64,000 bases of DNA from Burkholderia sp. Leaf177 (lineage in GTDB: Bacteria; Pseudomonadota; Gammaproteobacteria; Burkholderiales; Burkholderiaceae), in NCBI RefSeq assembly GCF_001424345.1, contig NZ_LMPF01000021.1, positions 532,635 through 596,634 on the forward strand, read 5' to 3'. A program made the position numbers and the translations under genes. The first letter of the stretch is position 1. Each line of letters opens with the position of its first letter. Below, piece by piece: positions 49,196-56,420 of the stretch. Under the pieces are notes generated by a model, which was given only the letters and a program-made list of their open reading frames with translations, did not search any database and had not been told where the DNA came from.

Positions 49196-50737
49196 CTATC
49201 GATTCAAAATACCCAGCAAGTTTGGATAATCGACAGGCTTCGTAAGATGGAAGTCGAAGCCTGCAGCAACGGCATCGAGCTTGTCTTGCTCCTGACTCCA
49301 GCCGGTCAGCGCGATCAGCAACGCGCTGTCGCCATCGGGATGTTGCCGGATCTGCCTTGCCAGGTCATACCCGTTGATGTCGGGCAGACCAATATCCAGA
49401 AGAATGACTTCAGCCGGCCACTGCCGCATGAGATCCATTCCAGAACCGCCAGTGTGAGCCGTCCGGACGTCATGGCCGTCTATCTCCAGCAGCATGGCGA
49501 GACTCAGCGCGGCGTCCTCGTTGTCGTCGATAACCAGGATGCGACGCGATTTATCGACGGCTACTTTTCCGGTTGTCTTGGCGAGTGAGGTATCGGCTTG
49601 ATCGAGCGTGATGGGAAGGCGGACCACAAACTCGCTTCCCTGACCGATCCCTTTACTGGCAGCGGAAACAGTGCCGGCGTGGCGCTCGACCAGCGAGCGC
49701 ACCAGGGACAATCCAATGCCGAGACCGCCTTGTGCGCGTGAAAGTCCGGGCACCAGTTGAGCAAAGATTCCGAAGATGGTCGGCAAATGCTCGTGCGAGA
49801 TTCCGATTCCGTTATCTCGCACGGCGATGACCGCTTCATCACCTTCGCGAGTCACCGCGACCTCGATGGCTCCGCCGGTGGGCGTGTATTTCGCCGCGTT
49901 GTTGACGAGATTCTGGACAATCTGCGTCAGCCGCGCGGAATCGGCATCGAGGAAAATCGGACTGCTGGGTAACGTCAGCGTGAGCACGTGCGACGAAGCA
50001 TCGATAAGTCCGCGCGATCCTTCAATGGACTGCCGGATCACAGCGTTCAGATCGACCCGTTCCCGCCGCAGTTCGAGCTTGCCTTCAGCGACGCGGGACA
50101 CTTCCAGTAAATCGTCCACGAGCCTTGCAAGCTGCGTCACCTGCCGTTCAAGGACGCCGCGCGACCAGATCACTTGCGGATCGTGGAACTCCTTGTTCCG
50201 AAGGAGCTCGACCACTGCCTGAATGGGCGCCAGAGGATTGCGCAACTCATGCGCGAGCGTCGCGAGGAACTCGTCTTTACGGCGATCGATTGCCTGAAGC
50301 GTCAGCTCGGCCTGATGTTTCGCTTCGAGCGCTTCTTCCGCTTTCAGCCGCGTTGACAAGAGTTCTTGTTCGTACTTGTTCCGGTCGGTGACGATGACAA
50401 ACGCGAAGTCATCGAACTGGGAATCGCCGTTGCCCCGGCGCACGGCGTTGATCAGCATTGGCACTTTGTGGCCGGCGCTATGGCGGATATCGAGTTTCAC
50501 TTCCGATACCGAACGCTGCATCAAGAGCAGAGGCGCCCAATGTGTCTGATGAAAAACCTTTCCGCCAACAGTAAGCAAGTCCTGAATTCGACGCACGTTG
50601 ATCAACGCATCGGCTTCATATCCGCACCATTCGCAAAAAGTCGCATTGGCGCGGACGATGGTTCCCTCGACCGTGGTAGTGACAAGACCGCACGGCGCTC
50701 GATCGTAAGCATCCGCTATCGAATTGAGTGTTGCCAT
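49196..50737 (-). CDS. PAS-domain hybrid histidine kinase, partner of an RsbQ-like hydrolase
   Basis: This 513-residue soluble hybrid kinase has an N-terminal PAS domain (about 5-120; APCGLVTTTVEGTIVRANAT, then a FHQTHWAPLLLMQ stretch). A linker coiled coil follows, then HisKA with the phosphoacceptor histidine in FLATLAHELRNPLAPIQAVV (about 165), a HATPase (NLVNNAAKYTPTG, DNGIGISHEHLP) and a C-terminal receiver (ILVIDDNEDAALS, LLDIGLPDINGYD, LTKP). No membrane helices, so it senses a cytoplasmic signal. The RsbQ-like gene is 13 bases upstream on the same strand. In Bacillus, RsbQ feeds a PAS-domain phosphatase (RsbP); here the output would be phosphotransfer instead. The downstream target of the receiver is not visible. 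Confidence 0.9.
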   Translation of the reverse strand: MATLNSIADAYDRAPCGLVTTTVEGTIVRANATFCEWCGYEADALINVRRIQDLLTVGGKVFHQTHWAPLLLMQRSVSEVKLDIRHSAGHKVPMLINAVRRGNGDSQFDDFAFVIVTDRNKYEQELLSTRLKAEEALEAKHQAELTLQAIDRRKDEFLATLAHELRNPLAPIQAVVELLRNKEFHDPQVIWSRGVLERQVTQLARLVDDLLEVSRVAEGKLELRRERVDLNAVIRQSIEGSRGLIDASSHVLTLTLPSSPIFLDADSARLTQIVQNLVNNAAKYTPTGGAIEVAVTREGDEAVIAVRDNGIGISHEHLPTIFGIFAQLVPGLSRAQGGLGIGLSLVRSLVERHAGTVSAASKGIGQGSEFVVRLPITLDQADTSLAKTTGKVAVDKSRRILVIDDNEDAALSLAMLLEIDGHDVRTAHTGGSGMDLMRQWPAEVILLDIGLPDINGYDLARQIRQHPDGDSALLIALTGWSQEQDKLDAVAAGFDFHLTKPVDYPNLLGILNR

Positions 50738-50750
50738 GTATCGGTTCGTC

Positions 50751-51554
50751 TCACAGCCCGAGGGAGTTCAAAAAAGCCTCGGTCGCGTGCTGGCTCTGGC
50801 CCGGCACGGTCAGATGCGGACAATGGCCCACATTTTTGACCAGGCTCAAGCTGCTGTTGGCAATATGTTCATGCATGTAGTGCCCGACGTTCACGGGTGC
50901 AAGTATGTCGTCGTCCGACTGAATGATCAGCGTGGGCGTGGTGACGTTCGCCAGGTCCGCCCGATGATCGGCGAGAAAAGTGACGCGCGCGAAATGCTTG
51001 GCGATTTCCGGATTCGTGCGGCAAAAACTGTTGGTGAGTTCCTCGCCCAGTTCGGGACCGTTGGGCGCGCCCATGATGGCAGGCGCCATGGTGCTGGACC
51101 AGCCGAGGTAATTGCTTTCCAGAGTCTGCAGAAGTTCGTCGATATCGGCGCGCGTGAAGCCGCCTATATAAGCTCCGTCGTTGATGAACGAAGGAGACGG
51201 CGCGATCATCACATTCGCTGCAAACCGGTGCGGCGCCTTGATTGCCGCGAGCATGCCGATCATTGCGCTCACGGAATGCCCGACATAGATGACGGGCCGG
51301 GCGGCGAACTCTTCGATGATCTCCAGCACGTCGTTCGCGTAGCCGTGGAGGGAACTGTATTTTGTCCGGTCGTACGATGCCAGGTCGGAATCGCCGCCGC
51401 CGACCAGATCGAACAAGATTGTCTGATATTGCTCGCCGAATTTCGGGGCGAAATGCCGCCACATATTTTGATCGCACCCGAAGCCGTGCGCGAAGATGAC
51501 TGTTGCAGGGCCGGAGCCTTGCACATGGACGTTGTTGCGAATTTGGACGGTCAT
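50751..51554 (-). CDS. RsbQ-like alpha/beta hydrolase, probable signal generator
   Basis: This 267-residue alpha/beta hydrolase is very close in length and motif order to Bacillus RsbQ, and to the plant karrikin/strigolactone receptors KAI2/D14. The catalytic triad is Ser94 in VYVGHSVSAMIG-type context (YVGHSVSAMIG), Asp215/216 in QSDDDILAP and His244 in NVGHCPH. FAHGFGCDQNMWRHFAPKF and FDLVGGGDSDLASYD are diagnostic. The start at MTVQIRNN fits RsbQ; an upstream extension is not homologous. RsbQ makes or binds a small hydrophobic molecule sensed by a PAS domain. Here the PAS hybrid kinase follows by 13 bases, so hydrolase and sensor probably form a two-part module. Confidence 0.9.
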   Translation of the reverse strand: MTVQIRNNVHVQGSGPATVIFAHGFGCDQNMWRHFAPKFGEQYQTILFDLVGGGDSDLASYDRTKYSSLHGYANDVLEIIEEFAARPVIYVGHSVSAMIGMLAAIKAPHRFAANVMIAPSPSFINDGAYIGGFTRADIDELLQTLESNYLGWSSTMAPAIMGAPNGPELGEELTNSFCRTNPEIAKHFARVTFLADHRADLANVTTPTLIIQSDDDILAPVNVGHYMHEHIANSSLSLVKNVGHCPHLTVPGQSQHATEAFLNSLGL

Positions 51555-51683
51555 ACGCTGCTCGATAAATTTCCGGGCCCATTGTTTCACACTTTGGGCC
51601 GGCCAATTTCTACCGGGCAGCGACTTATCTGTCTTTAAGTAGGCGACAGCCGCCAATATTCACTTCCAGGCGAACTTTCGGGT

Positions 51684-52427
51684 TCAGGCGATACCGCCGT
51701 TGCCGCGCAGAACTTGCCCGTTGACCCAGCCCGAATCCGTGCCGGCAAGGAAAGAAACGATCGACGCAATGTCTTCCGGCTGACCGAGCCGTTGCAGCGG
51801 CGGCATCTTGGCAAAGGTCTCGATCTGCTCTTCGGTTTTTCCATCGAGGAAAAGCGAGGTCGCGATCGGACCCGGCGCGACGGCATTCACGCGGATATCG
51901 CGGCCGCGCAATTCCTTGGCAAACACGTGCGTGAAGGCTTCAACGGCGGCCTTTGTCGCGTTGTAAATGGCGTAGCCGGGCATGTTCAGCGCGAGCGTGG
52001 TGCTCGAAAAATTCACGATACGGCCGCCGTCGTTCATGCGCGCCGCCGCTTCGCGCAGCGTGTTGAAGGTGCCCCGAACGTTGATGCCGAAGGTCTGGTC
52101 GTAAAGCGCGTCGGACGTTTCGGCAAGCGGCACCGTCTTCAGCACGCCGGCGTTGTTCACCAGCACGTCGACCTTGCCGAGCTGCTGTTCGGTGGCATCG
52201 AACATGGCGTGGACATCGTCCGCCTTCGATACATCCGCCTTGATCGCGATGGCTTTCGTGCCCTTCGCGGTCAATTCCGCGACGAGCGCGTCGGCTTCGC
52301 TCGAACTCGACGCGTAATTGATGGCGACGGCAAGACCATCATCCGCGAGACGCCGCGCCACTTCTGCACCGATACCCCGCGATGCACCCGTGACAATGGC
52401 TACCTGGCCGTTCTTGATTGCATTCAT
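51684..52427 (-). CDS. Short-chain dehydrogenase/reductase (classical SDR)
   Basis: This 247-residue classical SDR has the cofactor motif VTGASRGIGAEVA (about 11-23), the structural NNAG in VLVNNAGVLKT, catalytic serine in IVNFSSTTLAL and the YxxxK motif in YAIYNATKAAVEAF. NADPH or NADH reduction of a carbonyl, such as a 3-ketoacyl or quinone substrate, is expected. The start at MNAIKNGQVAIV is family-typical; upstream extension rejected. It is divergent from a LysR gene across a region with two palindromes, so that LysR is the probable regulator. The RsbQ-like gene follows 129 bases downstream on the same strand. Confidence 0.88.
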   Translation of the reverse strand: MNAIKNGQVAIVTGASRGIGAEVARRLADDGLAVAINYASSSSEADALVAELTAKGTKAIAIKADVSKADDVHAMFDATEQQLGKVDVLVNNAGVLKTVPLAETSDALYDQTFGINVRGTFNTLREAAARMNDGGRIVNFSSTTLALNMPGYAIYNATKAAVEAFTHVFAKELRGRDIRVNAVAPGPIATSLFLDGKTEEQIETFAKMPPLQRLGQPEDIASIVSFLAGTDSGWVNGQVLRGNGGIA

Positions 52428-52472
52428 GATTCGCTCCGTTCGTTGCGTTGAAAGTGGATAGCGCGTGATTGA

Positions 52473-52501
52473 ATTATCGATCATTAACGCCAATCGATAA
52501 T
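52473..52501. promoter_or_regulatory. LysR-type operator between the SDR and LysR genes
   Basis: ATTATCGAT and ATCGATAAT form a perfect 9-base inverted repeat separated by 11 bases, in the 128-base divergent region. This is a strong LysR recognition candidate. It sits about 55 bases before the LysR start and 45 bases before the SDR start. Binding is inferred. Confidence 0.65.
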
Positions 52502-52519
52502 TACCCGTTTTTTGGTAAT
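52500..52519. promoter_or_regulatory. Second palindrome in the SDR/LysR divergent region
   Basis: ATTACC and GGTAAT form a perfect inverted repeat with an 8-base T-rich spacer, immediately next to the ATCGAT palindrome. The two together may be the recognition and activation half-sites that LysR tetramers usually occupy. Inferred from position. Confidence 0.5.
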
Positions 52520-52555
52520 ATCGTTCCACTTGCTTTAACAATAAGGCGCCGAACA

Positions 52556-53446
52556 ATGGACCGGTTTCAGGAAATGCAGGTGTTTATTCGTATCGCCGAG
52601 CGCAGCAGCTTTACGCAAGCGGCCGACGATCTGCAGATTCCGCGCGCCACCGTGACCAACCTCATCAAGCGCATGGAGCAACGGCTCGGCACGCGTCTGC
52701 TCGAGCGTACGACGCGTACCGTGCGTCTCACGCACGACGGCGAGGCGTTCTACCGGCGCTGCGTGCGCCTGATTGCCGACATGGAAGAAGCCGAGGGATC
52801 GTTCCGCAATGTCGCGCCGAAGGGACTGCTGCGCGTGAACGTGCAGGGAACGCTTGCGAAGAATTTCGTGGTGCCCGCGCTGCCCGGTTTTATCGCGATG
52901 TATCCGGATATCGAGCTGCAGATCGGCGAGGACGACAGGCTGGTCGATCTCGTGCGCGAGGGCATTGATTGCGTGCTGCGCGCGGGCACGCTGCAGGACT
53001 CGTCGATGGTCGGACGCCGCGTCGCGCTGATGGAGCAAGTGACGGTTGCAAGTCCCGCGTATCTTGCGCAATTCGGCGAGCCGCAGACGCTCGAAAGCCT
53101 GAGCGCGCATCGGGCGGTGAATTATGTATCGAGCGGATCGGGTCGCGTTCTGCCGCTGGAATTTACCTGCGGCGAACGCGTGGTCGAGATGCAGTTGCCG
53201 GCGGTGGTATCGGTGAGCGGAGCGGATCTTTACACCGGCGCCGCGGTGGCGGGACTGGGAATGGTCCAGGTGCCGCGATATCGGGTCGAGGCGGAATTGT
53301 CGGAGGGAAAACTCAAGGTCTTGCTCGCGGGCTTTCCGCCGCCGCCCATGCCAGTGAGCGTGCTTTATCCGCAGAACCGGCAGTTGTCTTCGAGGGTGCG
53401 GGTTTTCGCGCAATGGCTCAGGGATATTTTCGAAGCGGCGTTCTGA
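52556..53446 (+). CDS. LysR-type regulator of the divergent SDR gene (CrgA-like)
   Basis: This 296-residue LysR regulator has the helix-turn-helix SSFTQAADDLQIPRATVTNL, then IKRMEQRLGTRLLERTTR. The effector domain has GLLRVNVQGTLAKNFVVPAL, DRLVDLVREGIDCVLRAGTL and SVLYPQNRQLSSRVRVFAQW, marks of the CrgA-like branch. The start at MDRFQEMQVF is used because the family begins there. Divergence from the SDR gene and the palindromes between them point to local control. Confidence 0.88.
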   Translation: MDRFQEMQVFIRIAERSSFTQAADDLQIPRATVTNLIKRMEQRLGTRLLERTTRTVRLTHDGEAFYRRCVRLIADMEEAEGSFRNVAPKGLLRVNVQGTLAKNFVVPALPGFIAMYPDIELQIGEDDRLVDLVREGIDCVLRAGTLQDSSMVGRRVALMEQVTVASPAYLAQFGEPQTLESLSAHRAVNYVSSGSGRVLPLEFTCGERVVEMQLPAVVSVSGADLYTGAAVAGLGMVQVPRYRVEAELSEGKLKVLLAGFPPPPMPVSVLYPQNRQLSSRVRVFAQWLRDIFEAAF

Positions 53447-53570
53447 CCATCGGAAGACCGTTCGCAAAACCATTCGTCGAGCTTACGAACCGGCGTATAT
53501 TAGGTGCCCTGAGTTAGCTCAGCGAGTCTGCGGATAAACGAACGGCCTAGCAATTCCCTGGAGAAATACC

Positions 53571-54965
53571 ATGGCAAACTGGACACCGGATCCGAGCTTC
53601 TACCCTTCCCCACGCATGGCGATGAAAGCGCCGCCTGAAACGCTTGCTTACGTCGCGAGTTTCGACCCCACGCAGCAGGTTCCCGATGCCATCGCGGTCA
53701 TCGACGTGGATCCCGCGTCCGCGACGTATTCGCAATTGCTCAACAACGTCAGCATGCCCAATACCGGCGACGAGCTGCATCATTTCGGCTGGAATGCATG
53801 CAGTTCGTGTCTCTGTCCCAACGCGCCGCACGCGCATGCAGAACGACGTTATCTTGTCGTGCCGGGTTTGCGGTCATCGAGAATCCATATCCTCGATACC
53901 AAGGCCGACCCGCGCAATCCGAAGATCGTGCGCGTGCTGGAACCTGCGGAGGTCGCCGAAAAAGCGGGTTATACGCGGCCGCATACGGTCCATTGCGGTC
54001 CAGAAGGAATTTACGTTGCAGCGCTCAGTAACGCGCAAGGCGAAGCGCCGGGCGGGATTTTCCTCATGGATCACGAAACCTTCGACATACGCGGTCAATG
54101 GGAAATCGATCGCGGACCGCAACAACTCGCGTACGACGTTTGGTGGCATCTCGGACACGACACGCTGGTCACGAGCGAATGGGGATTGCCCGCCACGTTC
54201 GAAAACGGCCTCGTGCCGGAAGTGCTGCTAGGCGGCAAGTACGGGCACAAGCTGCACTTCTGGGACTTGCATACACGCAAGCACAAACAGGAAATCGATT
54301 TCGGCGAAGAGAACCAGCTCGTCTTCGAACTGCGCCCGGCACATGATCCAACCCGCGCATACGGCTTCGTCAACTCGGTGATCAGCCTGAAGGATTTGTC
54401 GTCGTCCATCTGGACGTGGTATCGCGATGGCGACAAGTGGGCGGTCAAGAAGATCATCGAGATTCCGGCCGAGCCCGCCGACGCCGATCTGCTTCCGCCC
54501 ATGCTCAAGGGCTTTGGCGCGGTGCCGCCGCTGGTGACCGACATCGATTTGTCGATGGACGATCGTTTTCTCTACGTCGCCTGCTGGGGTACGGGCGACC
54601 TGCGTCAATACGATGTCTCCGATCCATTCGAGCCGAGGCTCACGGGAACGGTGCGCATTGGCGGGATCGTGTCGCGCGAATCGCATCCGAAGGCAAACGG
54701 CCGCAAGCTCAACGGTGGACCGCAAATGGTGGAAGTCAGCCGCGACGGCCGCCGCGTGTATTTCACCAACTCGCTGTACGGTGCGATCGATGAACAATTT
54801 TATCCCGAAGGCCTGAAGGGATGGATGGTGAAGCTCGACGCGGCGCCCGAGGGTGGCATTGAATTCGATCCGCGCTTTTTGGTGGAGTGGCCTTCTACGC
54901 ACCGGCCGCATCAGGTGAGGCTCGAAGGCGGCGATTGCTCGTCGGACTCGTATTGTTATCCGTGA
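53571..54965 (+). CDS. Selenium-binding protein 56 / methanethiol oxidase family
   Basis: This 464-residue seven-bladed beta-propeller protein of the SBP56 family includes bacterial methanethiol oxidase (MtoX) and mammalian SELENBP1. It has the metal/thiol site residues DELHHFGWNACSSCLCPNAP, RPHTVHCGPEGIYVAAL and the C-terminal HQVRLEGGDCSSDSYCYP. The family oxidises methanethiol to formaldehyde, H2S and H2O2, and depends on copper in characterised cases. No signal peptide is visible, whereas MtoX of methylotrophs is periplasmic; cytoplasmic members exist. A small membrane protein gene follows 5 bases downstream. Whether this copy uses methanethiol is not shown by sequence alone. Confidence 0.87.
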   Translation: MANWTPDPSFYPSPRMAMKAPPETLAYVASFDPTQQVPDAIAVIDVDPASATYSQLLNNVSMPNTGDELHHFGWNACSSCLCPNAPHAHAERRYLVVPGLRSSRIHILDTKADPRNPKIVRVLEPAEVAEKAGYTRPHTVHCGPEGIYVAALSNAQGEAPGGIFLMDHETFDIRGQWEIDRGPQQLAYDVWWHLGHDTLVTSEWGLPATFENGLVPEVLLGGKYGHKLHFWDLHTRKHKQEIDFGEENQLVFELRPAHDPTRAYGFVNSVISLKDLSSSIWTWYRDGDKWAVKKIIEIPAEPADADLLPPMLKGFGAVPPLVTDIDLSMDDRFLYVACWGTGDLRQYDVSDPFEPRLTGTVRIGGIVSRESHPKANGRKLNGGPQMVEVSRDGRRVYFTNSLYGAIDEQFYPEGLKGWMVKLDAAPEGGIEFDPRFLVEWPSTHRPHQVRLEGGDCSSDSYCYP

Positions 54966-54969
54966 GTTC

Positions 54970-55590
54970 GTGAACGTGGCCTGGGAATGGTTTGCCATCG
55001 CCGGGCTCGGATTGTTTCACGGCATCAATCCGGCCATGGGATGGCTCTTCGCCGTGGCGCTCGGTCTGCACAGGCGCAGCCGGCGGGCGGTGTTATGGGC
55101 CATTCCGCCCATGGCGTTGGGGCACGCGCTGTCCATCGGCGTGGTCGCGGGTCTGGTGCTCGCCACGGGCTTTGTCTTCAATGGTCATGCAATCAGGATT
55201 GCGAGCGGAGGCTTGCTGATTGCGTGGGCCGTCTATCACCTCAAATTCGGCCACAGGCACCGCGTGCGGGTTGGCATGACCACGGGGTTCATCGGCCTCG
55301 TTCTCTGGTCGTTCCTGATGGCGACCGCGCACGGCGCCGGGTTGATGCTGATCCCCGTGCTGATCCCGTTATGCAGCGCAATGCCGGCTCACTCGTCCGG
55401 ACCATTGATGGTTTCAATTGCAGCGGTCGGCTTGCATACGCTGACCACGTTGCTCGTGACCGGCGCGATTGCGTTGCTGGTTTATGACTGGTTCGGCGTT
55501 GGCGTGTTGAGACGCGGCTGGATCAACTTCGACAAGCTCTGGACCGCCGGGCTCGCAGGCACAGGCGTGTTGTTGATCGCGACGGCCTGA
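54970..55590 (+). CDS. Integral membrane protein paired with the SBP56-family gene
   Basis: This 206-residue protein starts at GTG, 5 bases after the previous stop, so it is cotranscribed with it. It has about six helices with conserved small motifs: GLFHGINPAMGWLFAVALGL, MALGHALSIGVVAGLVLATG, MATAHGAGLMLIPVLIPL and VGLHTLTTLLVTGAIALLVY. Histidines recur in helices (FHG, GHA, AHG, LHT), which recalls metal-transport families such as NicO/RcnA, but I do not recognise it as one. A copper or other metal role next to a metal-dependent thiol oxidase is possible and is inference only. Confidence 0.75.
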   Translation: MNVAWEWFAIAGLGLFHGINPAMGWLFAVALGLHRRSRRAVLWAIPPMALGHALSIGVVAGLVLATGFVFNGHAIRIASGGLLIAWAVYHLKFGHRHRVRVGMTTGFIGLVLWSFLMATAHGAGLMLIPVLIPLCSAMPAHSSGPLMVSIAAVGLHTLTTLLVTGAIALLVYDWFGVGVLRRGWINFDKLWTAGLAGTGVLLIATA

Positions 55591-55671
55591 CGTTCGTGAC
55601 ACGGCCGTGCTCGATCAGTGGGTTATATTGCCTCCTGCTTTTCAGGACCCATTGTTCACGGAGTAACAATA

Positions 55672-56205
55672 ATGATCATCGAAGAAAACAATCAGCTCAT
55701 GCTCAGGCCGCTCGAACGCACTGATCTTCACTTCGTTCATGGCCTGAACAACAACGCGAAGATCATGCGTTACTGGTTCGAAGAGCCCTACGAAACATTC
55801 TCGGAACTCTCGCAGCTTTATGACCGGCACGTGCATGACTTGCGCGAGCGCCGCTTTGTTGCCGTCGATAAATCCGGCGAGCCAATAGGACTCGCGGAAT
55901 TGATCGAGCTCGATTACATCCACAGGCGTGGCGAGTTTCAAATCATCATTGCGCCGAGCGCACAAGGCCAGGGCTATGCAACCAGCGCAACGCTGCTTGC
56001 AACCGACTACGCATTCTCGGTACTCAACATGCGCAAGCTTTATCTGATTGTGGATGTGTCGAACACGGCTGCCATCCACGTCTATGAGAAATGCGGCTTC
56101 AGGCAGGAAGCGGAGTTGATCGAAGAGTTTTTTGGCAACGGCAAATATCACAACGCCTATCGCATGTGCATTTTCCAGCACGAATTTCTCAACTCGGGAA
56201 AGTGA
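55672..56205 (+). CDS. speG: Spermidine N-acetyltransferase (GNAT)
   Basis: This 177-residue GNAT acetyltransferase closely follows SpeG: RPLERTDLHFVHGLNNNAKI at the start, YWFEEPYETFSELSQLYDRH, then the acetyl-CoA site IIAPSAQGQGYATSATLLAT and the end HVYEKCGFRQEAELIEEFF. It acetylates spermidine and spermine, lowering free polyamine, and forms dodecamers in characterised cases. The start at MIIEENNQLML is supported by GGAG 9 bases upstream. It stands alone. Polyamine handling links loosely to the ureohydrolase far upstream, but nothing in the sequence connects them. Confidence 0.92.
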   Translation: MIIEENNQLMLRPLERTDLHFVHGLNNNAKIMRYWFEEPYETFSELSQLYDRHVHDLRERRFVAVDKSGEPIGLAELIELDYIHRRGEFQIIIAPSAQGQGYATSATLLATDYAFSVLNMRKLYLIVDVSNTAAIHVYEKCGFRQEAELIEEFFGNGKYHNAYRMCIFQHEFLNSGK

Positions 56206-56420
56206 TCGTCGCGTCTCTCACGCACCATCGCAAAGAATTTGTGCACCGCGAAAGTGAATTTTAAGCAGACGCTAAAGTAACCAGGTCCCAAGCCGATAAT
56301 CCGCTTAATAGGCGTGGCATTATCGCGTCCAGACGCGCTTCCGTTCGAACCCGTCGTCTATTGGCAAGCGAGCCAGCATTCATGTTTGATTGTTGATCGT
56401 GGCTCGTTGCCGCAAGTAGC

